64,000 bases of DNA from Chitinophaga sp. YR573 (GTDB lineage: Bacteria; Bacteroidota; Bacteroidia; Chitinophagales; Chitinophagaceae), in the NCBI RefSeq assembly GCF_900110995.1, contig NZ_FOJF01000001.1, forward strand, positions 1,815,199 through 1,879,198, written 5' to 3'. The translations under genes were made by a program, and so were the position numbers. Each line of letters starts with the position of its first letter. Position 1 is the stretch's first letter. The notes beneath the pieces were generated by a model. The model saw only the letters and a list, made by a program, of their open reading frames with translations, made no database searches and had not been told where the DNA came from. Shown here piece by piece: positions 45,299-54,135 of the stretch.

Positions 45299-46441
45299 AT
45301 GAAATTAGGGTTCCTTGTCTGCACAGTAATGGTTCCTGTGTTGGCTTTCTCACAAAAAAAAGACTTTAGTATTACAGGTAAGCTAGGCAAGCTGGATAAA
45401 CCTGCTAAAATTTACATTGACTATAGCGATGCTCAGGGGCAGGGTAAGGAAGACTCTGCAAACGTGGTAAACGGGGGATTCAGACTGACCGGTTCTGTAG
45501 AAGGGTATACGACCGCCCGCATGGCACTTGATCATGAAGGAAAAGGCAAGCCATTTTCCATTTATTCGCCTGGTGCAGATGTGATCTATTTCTATTTCGG
45601 TGCTGAGAATATTCAGGTAACGTCTGTAGATTCTTTAAGTAAAGCTGGTTTTGCCGGGTCCTCAGTATATGACGAGTTTTCAGCCTACAACTTAAAAATA
45701 GGTGGTTCCATTATGGCCCTTAGCGCTGCCTATCAGAAAGAATATGCGGAGGCATCTCAGGAAGATAAAAGGGATCCTGAGTTTATCAATGCACTCAATG
45801 CAAAACAGATTGAGTTAAGGAAGCAAAGAGGTATGAAACAGGTAGAATTTGTCAAAAACAGCCCAAACTCCTTTTTCGCCCTGGTAGCACTGTCTGAAGT
45901 TGCAGGCACTTATACCGATATGGCTACTGCGCAAACATTGCTCGACGGACTTAACAAAGACTTCCGGAAAAGCGATATAGGCAAAGAACTCAGTCAGCGT
46001 ATTACCGCTCAACACCTTACTGCTGTTGGTAACCCGGCGCCAGCCTTTACCCAGAACGACGTAAAAGGCAAGCCCTTATCACTCGCCGATCTGAAAGGTA
46101 AGGTAGTACTTCTCGACTTCTGGGCCAGCTGGTGCAGTCCCTGTCGTGCAGAGAACCCTAACATGCTGAAACAATATAAGATATATAAAGACAAAGGTTT
46201 CGAGATCCTTTCTGTATCCCTGGATTCCAAACAAGATGCGTGGGAGAAAGCTATCGCAGACGACGGACTTCCATGGCTGCATGTATCTGATTTGAAAGGC
46301 TGGAACAACGCAGTAGGACGCCTGTATGGCGTAAGAGGCGTGCCAGCATGTTATCTCATTGACAAAAACGGTAAGATCATTGCAGATAATGTTCGCGGTG
46401 AGAAGTTGAATGAGAAACTGGCCGAAATCTTTAGTAACTAA
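45299..46441 (+). CDS. TlpA family disulfide reductase with DUF4369 domain
   Basis: I start at ATG 45299, which gives a signal peptide (MKLGFLVCTVMVPVLAFSQ) directly; the longer frame adds 36 residues without signal. The 380-residue protein has a DUF4369 beta-domain (about 25-125), a helical linker and a TlpA thioredoxin domain with the intact active site DFWASWCSPCRAENP. It acts in the periplasm as a thiol-disulfide reductase and contrasts with the cysteine-less relative at 10218. Confidence 0.9.
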   Translation: MKLGFLVCTVMVPVLAFSQKKDFSITGKLGKLDKPAKIYIDYSDAQGQGKEDSANVVNGGFRLTGSVEGYTTARMALDHEGKGKPFSIYSPGADVIYFYFGAENIQVTSVDSLSKAGFAGSSVYDEFSAYNLKIGGSIMALSAAYQKEYAEASQEDKRDPEFINALNAKQIELRKQRGMKQVEFVKNSPNSFFALVALSEVAGTYTDMATAQTLLDGLNKDFRKSDIGKELSQRITAQHLTAVGNPAPAFTQNDVKGKPLSLADLKGKVVLLDFWASWCSPCRAENPNMLKQYKIYKDKGFEILSVSLDSKQDAWEKAIADDGLPWLHVSDLKGWNNAVGRLYGVRGVPACYLIDKNGKIIADNVRGEKLNEKLAEIFSN

Positions 46442-46460
46442 TTTGTCCCTATTCTGTTGC

Positions 46461-46486
46461 AGCCCGGCAGACAAATCTGCCGGGCT
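46461..46486 (+). terminator. Terminator directly before the S1 protease start
   Basis: AGCCCGGCAGA (46461-46471) pairs perfectly with TCTGCCGGGCT (46476-46486), followed by TTATGTTCTTT. It ends the TlpA transcript only 14 bases upstream of the next start codon (46500), so that gene depends on read-through or a promoter within the hairpin region. Confidence 0.8.
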
Positions 46487-46499
46487 TTATGTTCTTTAT

Positions 46500-48062
46500 A
46501 TGAAAATATTGAAACTGCTGCTTATTACGCTTATCTTCTGTGTTGATGTTTACGGTCAGAATGCTGCTATAGAAAAAGCATACCCCGCAACTGTGCGCGT
46601 CTGGGCCTATGATACGACTACCAGACAACAAATGGGTGCCCAGTTCAGTGCAGTAGTGGTAACTCCTCAGGGCGATATCTTCACGGCGGCACATACTACC
46701 GTCCCGGGTACTACCTACAAAGTAATGTTCCCGGATGGCACAGCCACTATCGCACTGGCACTTGGCAAAATAGAGATGGCTGATGATCCGATGGTTCCTG
46801 ATGTATCTATGATGAAGATTATTACTCCCGGTAACTGGCCTTATGCAGAAATTGGCTATTCCTCTTCGTTAAAGCTCCATCAACCCTGCATCAGCATTGC
46901 ATACCCGGAATCGCTGAATCAACCACTACCTTGCGTACGTTTTGGTCGTATTACCAGTCTCAGGGATGACCGTGGTTTTTTACAGTCCACCTGTATCATG
47001 GAACCCGGCGACTCCGGAGGTCCGCTATTTGATTGCCTGGGGCGTGTAATCGGGATTCATAGCGCAATTGGAATACCTGAATCTGAGAATCATGAAATAC
47101 CTGTAGATCTGTTCCGTAAGTACAGAACAGCATTGGGTACTGCAAAAAAATACAATGCCCTGCCGGATAACATCGATACTATCGGCCATGATCCACTGGT
47201 AGCCCCAATGCCGCAATATACGCTACCTGATGGTCTGCCTGCGGCTTGTCAGCTTATCACCAGTAAAATAAAGGATAAGGAAGAAAAGATCTACGGAACA
47301 GTATTCACCCATGGTTATATCGTAAGTAAAAGTTCGATGGTCGGCAATGAACCGGAGATTCACTTCAACGGTAAAGTTATTAAAGCAGTTGTTGTGTCCC
47401 GCAACAGGGATAAAGATCTTGTCCTGTTAAAAGTACTGGGGAAGCTGCCAGAAGGCATTACTCCGTCTAAACCAGTTTTACTGCAACGAGGTCAGTTCCT
47501 GATAAGTACAAACATGGATACTGCTAACACTATCAGCATAGTGGGATCATTATTACTGGACCTGCCAAAGATCAGTAGTACAGGCTTTCCAGGGGCATCC
47601 ATTGCATATAAAGATGGTCCGTTGCTGCTTACCTTCGTCCGCAGGAACTCTCCTGCTGCTGAGAATAATCTTAAGGAAGGTGATGAGTTGATCAGTATAA
47701 ATGGGGTTACCATTGACAAAGCAGAGAAGTACTATGCTGAGTTACAAAAGTACTGGCCGGATGACACAATTACCGTACAACTCAAACGACAGGGCACTCT
47801 CTATACTAAACAGATCGTGTTAGCATGGAAACCAGTTATAGCAGCTACTCACCCTGCTGAGATGTTTCCGGGAGGTAAAAGCATGCGTAGAGATGGATTT
47901 ACAGGCGTGTTTGTACATGATGCTGTATTGACACCAAACCGCTGCGGTGGACCTGTATTTGATATGGCAGGGAACTTCAGGGGGATTAATATCGCCAGGT
48001 ATAGTCGTACGGCTACGATAGTGATGCCTGCGGATATTGTATATGAGTTTCTGAAGAAATAA
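46500..48062 (+). CDS. Secreted S1-type serine protease with a second degenerate protease domain split by a PDZ
   Basis: From ATG 46500 the protein is 520 residues with a signal peptide ending VYGQ. Domain 1 (about 25-225) is a trypsin/HtrA-like protease with His65 (FTAAHTT), Asp101 (VPDVSMMKI) and Ser172 (PGDSGGPLFD). Domain 2 starts about 245 (GTVFTHGYIVSKSSMV … RDKDLVLLKV, Asp306) with Ser replacing the catalytic His. It is interrupted by a PDZ domain (about 365-440, SPAAENNLKEGDELISINGVTI) and resumes with TPNRCGGPVFDMAGNFRGI, where Cys482 sits at the nucleophile position. Domain 1 looks active; domain 2 probably regulates or binds. The role could be envelope protein quality control. Confidence 0.8.
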   Translation: MKILKLLLITLIFCVDVYGQNAAIEKAYPATVRVWAYDTTTRQQMGAQFSAVVVTPQGDIFTAAHTTVPGTTYKVMFPDGTATIALALGKIEMADDPMVPDVSMMKIITPGNWPYAEIGYSSSLKLHQPCISIAYPESLNQPLPCVRFGRITSLRDDRGFLQSTCIMEPGDSGGPLFDCLGRVIGIHSAIGIPESENHEIPVDLFRKYRTALGTAKKYNALPDNIDTIGHDPLVAPMPQYTLPDGLPAACQLITSKIKDKEEKIYGTVFTHGYIVSKSSMVGNEPEIHFNGKVIKAVVVSRNRDKDLVLLKVLGKLPEGITPSKPVLLQRGQFLISTNMDTANTISIVGSLLLDLPKISSTGFPGASIAYKDGPLLLTFVRRNSPAAENNLKEGDELISINGVTIDKAEKYYAELQKYWPDDTITVQLKRQGTLYTKQIVLAWKPVIAATHPAEMFPGGKSMRRDGFTGVFVHDAVLTPNRCGGPVFDMAGNFRGINIARYSRTATIVMPADIVYEFLKK

Positions 48063-48205
48063 GCAGCTTCCGGAGCCGGAAAAACCTTTCTTTTATTTTT
48101 CATATCCTATCAAATTGATTCAGTGAAATTACTTTGATATCTTTCAGCGCGGGGAATCTGGATTGTAAATAAAAATGTAACCTTTGTAAATAAAAGTTTG
48201 ACACT

Positions 48206-49096
48206 ATGCATCTTAGTCGAAATTTCCTCTCCGAAAAACGCAAATACATGTTCGCATTGATACTACTCTTGTTTATCTCTGTAATCTGTGTGGCTTTCAG
48301 TATGGGGTATAGTGACGATTTTGATATATCCAGAAGGGAAGTTTTACTCCGCAGGATCGGACATGAAGTACTCTTACAGTCAGGCGACAGTACATCAAGG
48401 GTGCTCCCGGTAAAAAAGATCGCTGAAAATGAATACCAAATCAGGTTTGAGAATGATCTTACTTTTCAACCGGGCTCCCTGGTGAATACTACCCGGCGTT
48501 TGTTGGCCCAAGACCCTCTCGCAAGTGATTATGTAGTTAATGTTCTGAATTGTGGCAACTCCAGTGTAGCCTATGGATACGCTATATCCAAAAATAAAAA
48601 AGATGATATTGTAGCTTGTAGAGGAAGGGTGCAACCCAGAGCATGTTACATGATCAACATTAAATTCAAGCCGATAGGAATAAATACAGCAAAGAACAGA
48701 TATTTGCTGGGCAGCCTGCCATTTTTAGCATTTGTTGGTTTCATTTTTTTGAGATCTGCTAAGCCAAGGAGAACCTTACCTAAAGGTCAGGGTACCAAGG
48801 TATTCACTTTTGGCTCGGTCTTGTTTGATGCGGAGAAGCGGCAGCTGACAATAAATAAAGAGACCATAGACCTGACTGGAACTGAAACACGTCTACTGCT
48901 CATTTTCGCGTTGTCTCCTAACGAGACTATAGAGAGAAGCCGGTTGCAAAAAGAGATATGGGAAGATGAAGGTGTTATTGTGGGGCGTAGCCTGGATATG
49001 TTCATATCAAAACTTAGAAAAAAACTGGAATTTGATCCGAATAGCAAAATTGTTGTTATACGTGGCAAAGGCTATAAGCTTGAAATTAGCTCTTAA
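48206..49096 (+). CDS. Membrane-anchored winged-helix transcriptional regulator
   Basis: The 296-residue protein has two membrane segments (about 15-34 and 168-186) that enclose a ~130-residue periplasmic domain with three Cys. After them comes a cytoplasmic OmpR/PhoB-type winged helix (about 205-294: FGSVLFDAEKRQLTINKETIDLTGTETRLLLIF, VGRSLDMFISKLRKKLEFDPN, VVIRGKGYKLEI). This one-component layout resembles CadC/ToxR with the domain order reversed, so it could sense envelope signals and bind DNA from the membrane. No phosphoacceptor receiver domain is present. Confidence 0.82.
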   Translation: MHLSRNFLSEKRKYMFALILLLFISVICVAFSMGYSDDFDISRREVLLRRIGHEVLLQSGDSTSRVLPVKKIAENEYQIRFENDLTFQPGSLVNTTRRLLAQDPLASDYVVNVLNCGNSSVAYGYAISKNKKDDIVACRGRVQPRACYMINIKFKPIGINTAKNRYLLGSLPFLAFVGFIFLRSAKPRRTLPKGQGTKVFTFGSVLFDAEKRQLTINKETIDLTGTETRLLLIFALSPNETIERSRLQKEIWEDEGVIVGRSLDMFISKLRKKLEFDPNSKIVVIRGKGYKLEISS

Positions 49097-49122
49097 GAAG
49101 AATCTTCCCGCCCAAAACTGAT

Positions 49123-49692
49123 TTAGCGAATATTTCTTCTTACTCTGCTCAGTGATGATTGGGTAACGCCTAAATAAGAAGCCAGATAAGATAATGGTAT
49201 TCTGTTTACCAACATGGGGAAATTATTCAAAAACATCAGATAACGTTCAGTTGCATCCTCTGTCATCATTGGGCTGATTCTATTTACTTTTTCTGCCAGG
49301 GCTTTAACAGTTATTTTAGCAATAATTGCGTCCCAACCGATAATCGTCATCGATAATTCTTCCATTGCCCTCTTTGCGAATACAATGTATTCGCAATCTG
49401 TTACAGCCTGTATATATTCAGTAGATGGTATTCCCTGGTTATAACTGTTTACATCCGCAACAAAGTTATTTTCGTCAATGAAATATTTAGTAATCTCATC
49501 ACCTTTATTATTGTAGTAGACAATCCTCATAATCCCTTCTGTTAAGAAGATAATTTCACGGGGTATTTTTCCGGCTTCCTGATAATGTTCATCCTTTTTA
49601 ATTGTCTTAATTATAGCTTTGCTTTTTATCAGCTCTACCTGTTGCTGATTTAAATGCCCAAACTGTAATAAATAATTGATAAGTTTTTCCAT
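49123..49692 (-). CDS. Crp/Fnr family regulator
   Basis: The 189-residue protein has the beta-roll (HYQEAGKIPREIIFLTEGIMRIVYYNNKGDEITKYFI) and a C-terminal HTH (RIPLSYLASYLGVTQSSLSRVRRNI). No cAMP phosphate-binding motif or Fe-S cysteines are seen. It follows the SDR gene by seven bases on the same strand and is probably cotranscribed with it, so it may control that enzyme. Confidence 0.87.
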   Translation of the reverse strand: MEKLINYLLQFGHLNQQQVELIKSKAIIKTIKKDEHYQEAGKIPREIIFLTEGIMRIVYYNNKGDEITKYFIDENNFVADVNSYNQGIPSTEYIQAVTDCEYIVFAKRAMEELSMTIIGWDAIIAKITVKALAEKVNRISPMMTEDATERYLMFLNNFPMLVNRIPLSYLASYLGVTQSSLSRVRRNIR

Positions 49693-49699
49693 AACCCTT

Positions 49700-50512
49700 C
49701 TATTTCATTTGGCTCATTACCATCTTGTCGAACATTTTATCCGATAATATTTTTCTAAGGTACAACATTGGCTTTGCCATAGTGCCTCCGATATATCTTG
49801 TTTTTGGGTGTTTCGCTTCAATTCCTTTTTTAATAAGTCTGGCAATCACAATTGGTTCAGCCGAATTCTTTTCCATATTAGTATATGCCTTTTGTACGTT
49901 GTTTGCCAGTTTACTGTACACTGTATCTCCGGAAACACGCATCATATCTTTAGCCCCAATCGACATCATTTCAGATTTTGTACCACCGGGCTCTATTACA
50001 ATTACGTCAATTCCAAATTGTCTTACTTCATTACGAAGCGAATCGCTCAAACCTTCTATGGCAAATTTACCTGCATGGTACCAAACACCCATTGGTAAAC
50101 CAACTTTACCGCCAACAGACGAGATGTTGACAATTTTTCCGTATATGTTTTTCCGCATTTGGGGCAATACCAGTTGTATTAATCTTGCTACACCAAACAG
50201 ATTTATTTCCAGTTGATTTTTTGCTTCTGCTATGGGCACGTCTTCGAGAGCACCATATGAGCCCAATCCGGCGTTGTTAACCAAAACATCTATGCTACCT
50301 GCTTCTTTTAAAATTTGTTCAACACAAGCTACAATACTTCCATCTTTAGAAATATCCAGCATAATTGGTTTGATTCCATATTCCTTTAATGACTGCATCA
50401 TTTCCATCCGGCGAGCACCACCATAAACATTGTAGCCATTTTGTGCCAGATAAATTGCCGTTGCTTTACCAATTCCTGAGGAAGCACCTGTAACCAAAAC
50501 TGTTTTTGCCAT
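49700..50512 (-). CDS. Short-chain dehydrogenase/reductase
   Basis: From the ATG at 50512 the protein is 270 residues; the longer frame's 20 extra residues are not SDR-like. Motifs are TGASSGIG near the N-terminus, NNAGLG, Ser in VNISSVGG, Tyr-x-x-x-Lys in YHAGK and the EPGGTKSEM loop. It is the longer classical type that acts on ketones or hydroxyl groups of unknown substrate. The Crp/Fnr gene follows. Confidence 0.88.
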   Translation of the reverse strand: MAKTVLVTGASSGIGKATAIYLAQNGYNVYGGARRMEMMQSLKEYGIKPIMLDISKDGSIVACVEQILKEAGSIDVLVNNAGLGSYGALEDVPIAEAKNQLEINLFGVARLIQLVLPQMRKNIYGKIVNISSVGGKVGLPMGVWYHAGKFAIEGLSDSLRNEVRQFGIDVIVIEPGGTKSEMMSIGAKDMMRVSGDTVYSKLANNVQKAYTNMEKNSAEPIVIARLIKKGIEAKHPKTRYIGGTMAKPMLYLRKILSDKMFDKMVMSQMK

Positions 50513-50710
50513 TCTCTTAATTTTTATACAAAAGTACTTTTGACAGACCTCGAACCACTTGCCATTTGGCAAATAATGGAATTACCTTACTAAGTTCATA
50601 GCTGAGCAACTAGAACCTGAATACGGAAGCGGCTTTCCCAGAAGGCAGGTGGAGTTAATCCGACATTTCCATTAAAAGGTTGTCGACGCTTCCTATATAC
50701 ACAGTCTTAT

Positions 50711-51223
50711 TTATATCGCAAACTCAAGCCGGCCGTTTATGCTCCTTTTGAGCATTGCCAGCTGTCCGCAATGCCACATGGCATGTTTGATATTCCAGTC
50801 AATCGCATCCAGCTTACTGTGGGCTATGGGGTGTCGAGGTGTAACAGGCTCCAGCGGTGCCCTCAATTGTTTCTCCGATAGCGTTTCGATGATACCTATC
50901 GACTTTCTCTCTATGATCGCGAGGTGCTGCCGAAGCATTGCAGCTGACACCTTTCCGACGGTATTCGCTGGTGTTCCTTTCGTAAACAGTTCTCCATATT
51001 CTTTTAGAGGAACCTCCCTCAGCACGTCCATCTGGTGACCAGCAATGACCATAATGGAATGATAGTAATAACTAACTAACAGGTGACCTGCCTGCCAGGT
51101 AACATTCGAATCAATGCCATCAGGAATATGGTCCCACTGGTCCAATGGTATACCATCTATGAGCCGGTTCGCCCATTCGTAAGCGTTTTGAGTTTGGCTA
51201 AGCAGCAACTGATGATAATGCAT
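50711..51223 (-). CDS. DinB-fold protein
   Basis: The 170-residue four-helix bundle of the DinB/YfiT superfamily has its metal-binding histidines in WQAGHLLVSYYYH and KHAMWHCGQLAML. Members in other bacteria are thiol-dependent transferases or damage-inducible proteins. The Crp/Fnr gene at 51274 is 50 bases upstream on the same strand, so the two are probably one unit. Confidence 0.85.
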   Translation of the reverse strand: MHYHQLLLSQTQNAYEWANRLIDGIPLDQWDHIPDGIDSNVTWQAGHLLVSYYYHSIMVIAGHQMDVLREVPLKEYGELFTKGTPANTVGKVSAAMLRQHLAIIERKSIGIIETLSEKQLRAPLEPVTPRHPIAHSKLDAIDWNIKHAMWHCGQLAMLKRSINGRLEFAI

Positions 51224-51273
51224 GTTTTTTTCTCAAAAATAGCCTCCGTCTGCTGCATATTGATTGATCTGAA

Positions 51274-51852
51274 TCAAGAACCAGGTTCAAGCGAGATCTT
51301 TTTTCTGATCCTACTGATGGTTTCAGGTGTGACGTTCAGGTAAGACGCCAGTAAATACTGGGGGATACGACTTGCCAGATCCTGCCGATCCTCAATTAAG
51401 TGCTTATAGCGCTGGTAAGGCGTATCCAGTAACAAGGACTTTACCTTGTCATGCATTTTTAGAAATAAATATTCGTTCATCTTCCGACTCATGGTTTCCA
51501 CGAAGGGATACTGCCCACCCAATTCATCAAGCTTCGTGCGCTCAATGACATAAACAGTTGTATCCTCCATGCAGATGATTTGTTTGTCCGAAGCGGTCCG
51601 GGTCACATAACTATAATAATCGGAGATAAAACTATTTTCAAATGCGAACTCAAAGACGATATCTACGCCATCTTTATCGAAAACACATTTCATCAGTCCC
51701 GTTTCAATTAAACCAATGGTATGGCATACCCTTCCCCGTTCAATGAAAACATCATTTTTCTGTAACTCAACTTTCCTGAAATGCGATAAAAAAGCATCTG
51801 CATCCTCCTTCATGATGTCAAAAAAATACATCAGACTTTCGATGATTACCAT
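51274..51852 (-). CDS. Crp/Fnr family regulator
   Basis: The 192-residue protein has the beta-roll (VFIERGRVCHTIGLIETGLMKCVFDKDGVDIVFEFAF) and a C-terminal HTH (RIPQYLLASYLNVTPETISRIRKKI). It is the third Crp/Fnr gene in ten kilobases; the three are diverged, not tandem copies. It precedes the DinB-like gene. Confidence 0.87.
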   Translation of the reverse strand: MVIIESLMYFFDIMKEDADAFLSHFRKVELQKNDVFIERGRVCHTIGLIETGLMKCVFDKDGVDIVFEFAFENSFISDYYSYVTRTASDKQIICMEDTTVYVIERTKLDELGGQYPFVETMSRKMNEYLFLKMHDKVKSLLLDTPYQRYKHLIEDRQDLASRIPQYLLASYLNVTPETISRIRKKISLEPGS

Positions 51853-52242
51853 ATCTGTAAAAGTAGGTAATAATTAAGTACAACAATGCCGGCGAACACC
51901 TGGTTAACTGCATCCTATTTGATTCACATGAGATTCTAAATATTCCGGATCAAACTGATCATGTATTCTTCCTGGAAAAGTCAAATAAAAGAAAGGGATT
52001 ATACAGAATACCGCTATTCTTTATCCTTAATTATCAGAAAATGAACAACGGTCTTATATAATTGCGTACAGCCCTGGTTGAACGTATGTCCTGCTAATGA
52101 AGATATGGGTGGATGGAGCAGGTAGTATGAATTATAGTTCGAACCTGGAAAACTACCTTAATTCTGCTAAGAAAAACGAATACAAAAAAATGGTTTTTCT
52201 GAATAGCATTCAGAAAACACATTTTAAATTTCATGTAATAAT
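51853..52242. other. Noncoding stretch at the left edge of the tRNA-Pro island
   Basis: About 390 AT-rich bases with no convincing gene. A perfect 10-bp hairpin (TTTTCTGAAT, AGC, ATTCAGAAAA) lies at 52195-52217. A plus-strand frame from 52097 begins with a plausible KIWVDGAGS stretch but runs through this hairpin and into the duplicated tRNA end, so it is not a real intact gene. Confidence 0.45.
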
Positions 52243-52314
52243 AAAAGCCTTCAAATCTAATGACTTGAAGGCTTTTAATTTTTCGGTCGGGATGAGCGGC
52301 CAGATTTCGAACTT
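52243..52314 (-). repeat. Duplicated tRNA-Pro 3' end plus terminator (putative attachment site)
   Basis: The minus strand reads AGTTCGAAATCTGGCCGC…CCCGACCGAAAAATT, followed by a hairpin with AAAAGCCTTCAA arms (52243-52254 and 52265-52276). The intact tRNA-Pro at 53910 has the same T-loop, acceptor end and hairpin in the same order. The copy is imperfect in the acceptor. Such duplicated tRNA 3' ends mark the far boundary of elements that integrate into a tRNA gene. Confidence 0.65.
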
Positions 52315-52404
52315 ATTTTGGGAAGATTTGATGAAAATTGGAATTCTTTAACTAAATGAGGATATTGCCTGGTGTAGTTAACATAAAGTTTATTAACAAA
52401 TAAA

Positions 52405-52869
52405 ATGTTAGACCAAACAAACGATTTCAAATGGAAAATATTTAAAAATGGCATTAGATGTTTTGCCATTGTAAATATTGATGTATTGCCCAATTTATCC
52501 GGCCAGAATGAAATAAAAGAATACTATTCCGGAAAAGGTTTTTTTAGTCAGGGTTACATAGAAGAAGTTCCCGAAGTGGGATATCAATCCTGGAAGCTTG
52601 CAGCAATAAAGGGGCTGGAATTTGCCTTTTCATTAGTTGAGACAAATTGGACTGTACAGATAAATAAAATAGGGGGGCGTGCACTTATTGATACAAACCC
52701 AACTGTAGCAGGTTATACAATAATGATGGCATTCCTTGATAAAATAGGATTCCATCTGGATATTAAGCAGATTGATATATTTGAAGATTTTGTTTTAAAA
52801 AGCTGGAGCAAACCATATAAAGAACTCATCCCTGACTTTTTGAACCTGACATATGCAGAATATAAATGA
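52405..52869 (+). CDS. Protein of unknown function inside the tRNA-Pro island
   Basis: The 154-residue product (pI probably acidic to neutral) has no recognised domain, signal or membrane segment. It is aromatic-rich (FFSQGYIEEVPEVGYQSWKLAAIKGLEFAFSLVETNWTVQINKIGG) in an alpha/beta pattern, a look often seen in small immunity or phage-cargo proteins; that is only a comparison. It lies between the duplicated tRNA end and the broken RhuM gene. Confidence 0.5.
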   Translation: MLDQTNDFKWKIFKNGIRCFAIVNIDVLPNLSGQNEIKEYYSGKGFFSQGYIEEVPEVGYQSWKLAAIKGLEFAFSLVETNWTVQINKIGGRALIDTNPTVAGYTIMMAFLDKIGFHLDIKQIDIFEDFVLKSWSKPYKELIPDFLNLTYAEYK

Positions 52870-52970
52870 ACCTCAAAATTCTATATAAACCAACAATTCA
52901 GCTTGAGCCGATTTGATCATAAATGAAGTTTAAGAATACATGGATTAAATTTGCAGGACAATATAAAATG

Positions 52971-53030
52971 AAAAGGAAGACAAATTGGTCTCCTTCCTTT
53001 TGTTTTCGGTCAGGGCGATTGGGTACGTTC
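52971..53030 (-). repeat. Possible third, decayed tRNA 3' end plus hairpin
   Basis: The minus strand reads …AATCGCCCTGACCGAAAAC and then a bulged hairpin with AAAAGGAAG/CTTCCTTTT arms (52971-53001). The order and the CGCCCTGACCGAAAAC word resemble the tRNA-Pro 3' end and its terminator, but the hairpin sequence differs and the T-arm is not recognisable. Weak evidence for a nested insertion. Confidence 0.35.
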
Positions 53031-53118
53031 CGAAGATCTTCATAATAGATTTGGTTCAAATTCAAGAGATTGCTAAATTGTTGAGGTGGAAAAATAATAG
53101 TTTCACGTTACATCAATT

Positions 53119-53801
53119 ATGTCTACATCAGAATCATCAGATATAATATTTTACAGTAGCCCTCAGGGCGATGTAAAAATTGAAGTTGTTTTTAACGATG
53201 AAACATTCTGGCTTACGCAAAAGAAAATGGGAGAACTATTTGCAGTTGAGAGCCATACAATCAATTACCATCTTAAAGAAATTTATAAAAGTGATGAATT
53301 ACAGGAAGATTCAACTACTCGAAAAATTCGAGTAGTTCAAAAAGAAGGGAACCGTGATGTAAACAGAATATTGGATTTTTACAATCTGGATGCAATAATA
53401 GCAGTTGGTTATCGGGTAAATAATTACAGACATTCAGGAACTCCCCCAATGGCAAAGTGTTGAAGAGCGATATAGGAATCGCTAAAAACTATCTTATTGA
53501 AAAAGAAATCAAAGAGCTTGAACGGATTGTCACTATGTATTTAGACTACGCTGAAAATCAAGCAGCACGACAATTACCTATGAAAATGGTAGACTGGATC
53601 CAAAAGTTAGATGCCTTTTTACAATTTAATGAATACCAAATATTAAAAGATGCAGGGAAAGTAAGCCATGATGTGGCAGTAAAACTAGCAGAAAATGAAT
53701 ATGAAAAATTCCGAATAGTGCAAGACAGGAATTATGAGAGTGACTTTGACAAAGAGTTTAAAAAGCTTATCAACAAATCACCTAACCGTAAAAAAGAATA
53801 A
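53119..53801 (+). pseudogene. RhuM family gene with an internal deletion and frameshift
   Basis: The first 114 codons (to the stop at 53461-53463) match the N-terminus of RhuM-family proteins (IIFYSSPQGDVKIEVVFNDETFWLTQKKMGELF, ILDFYNLDAIIAVGYRVNNYR). A second frame from 53457 gives the C-terminus (LKSDIGIAKNYLIEKEIKELERIVTMYLDYAE … VSHDVAVKLAENEYEKF). The central ~130 residues (normally RIWATKTLREFI … through to the NGKVLKSD junction) are missing, and the ends are joined out of frame. RhuM proteins occur on islands and in restriction or Fic-type neighbourhoods. It is the main cargo remnant between the duplicated tRNA ends. Confidence 0.82.
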
Positions 53802-53862
53802 CTTTTCAACTTGATCCCTTAATCCGAGAACAGATATAACACATTCAAATTTTACTATAATT

Positions 53863-53898
53863 AAAAAGCCTTCAAATCTAATGATTTGAAGGCTTTTT
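53863..53898 (-). terminator. Terminator of tRNA-Pro
   Basis: A perfect 16-bp stem (53863-53878 with 53883-53898, TAAT loop) lies directly downstream of the tRNA on the minus strand. The left copy at 52243-52276 has a 12-bp version of the same hairpin. Confidence 0.85.
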
Positions 53899-53909
53899 AA
53901 TTTGTTCGG

Positions 53910-53984
53910 TCGGGGCGGCAAGATTCGAACTTGCGACCTCCTGCTCCCAAAGCAGGCGCGATAACCGGGCTACGCTACGCCCCG
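53910..53984 (-). tRNA. tRNA-Pro (anticodon TGG)
   Basis: The minus strand folds as a complete cloverleaf: acceptor CGGGGCG pairs with CGCCCCG, the D-stem is GCG/CGC, the anticodon arm CCTGCTTTGGGAGCAGG has anticodon TGG, the T-arm is GCAAG TTCGAAT CTTGC, with discriminator A. CCA is not encoded. Its 3' end is duplicated about 1.6 kb to the left, which makes it the likely integration target of a lost element. Confidence 0.95.
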
Positions 53985-54135
53985 AACCCGTATACCATCT
54001 TTCGATGTTGGGATTGCAAAAGTAGAACTTTTCTGGAATATTCCAAAAGTCTTTCAAAAAAACATTCAAAACAACGGCAAAAAAGTTATTACATTTATCT
54101 CCTGACACAGCCATAGCAGAGAAAAGAAAGTGAAT

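Noticed and set aside
52097..52351. 84-codon plus-strand frame starting KIWVDGAGS
   Set aside because: It runs through two hairpins and the duplicated tRNA end, so it cannot be an intact gene. At most its first codons are a relic.
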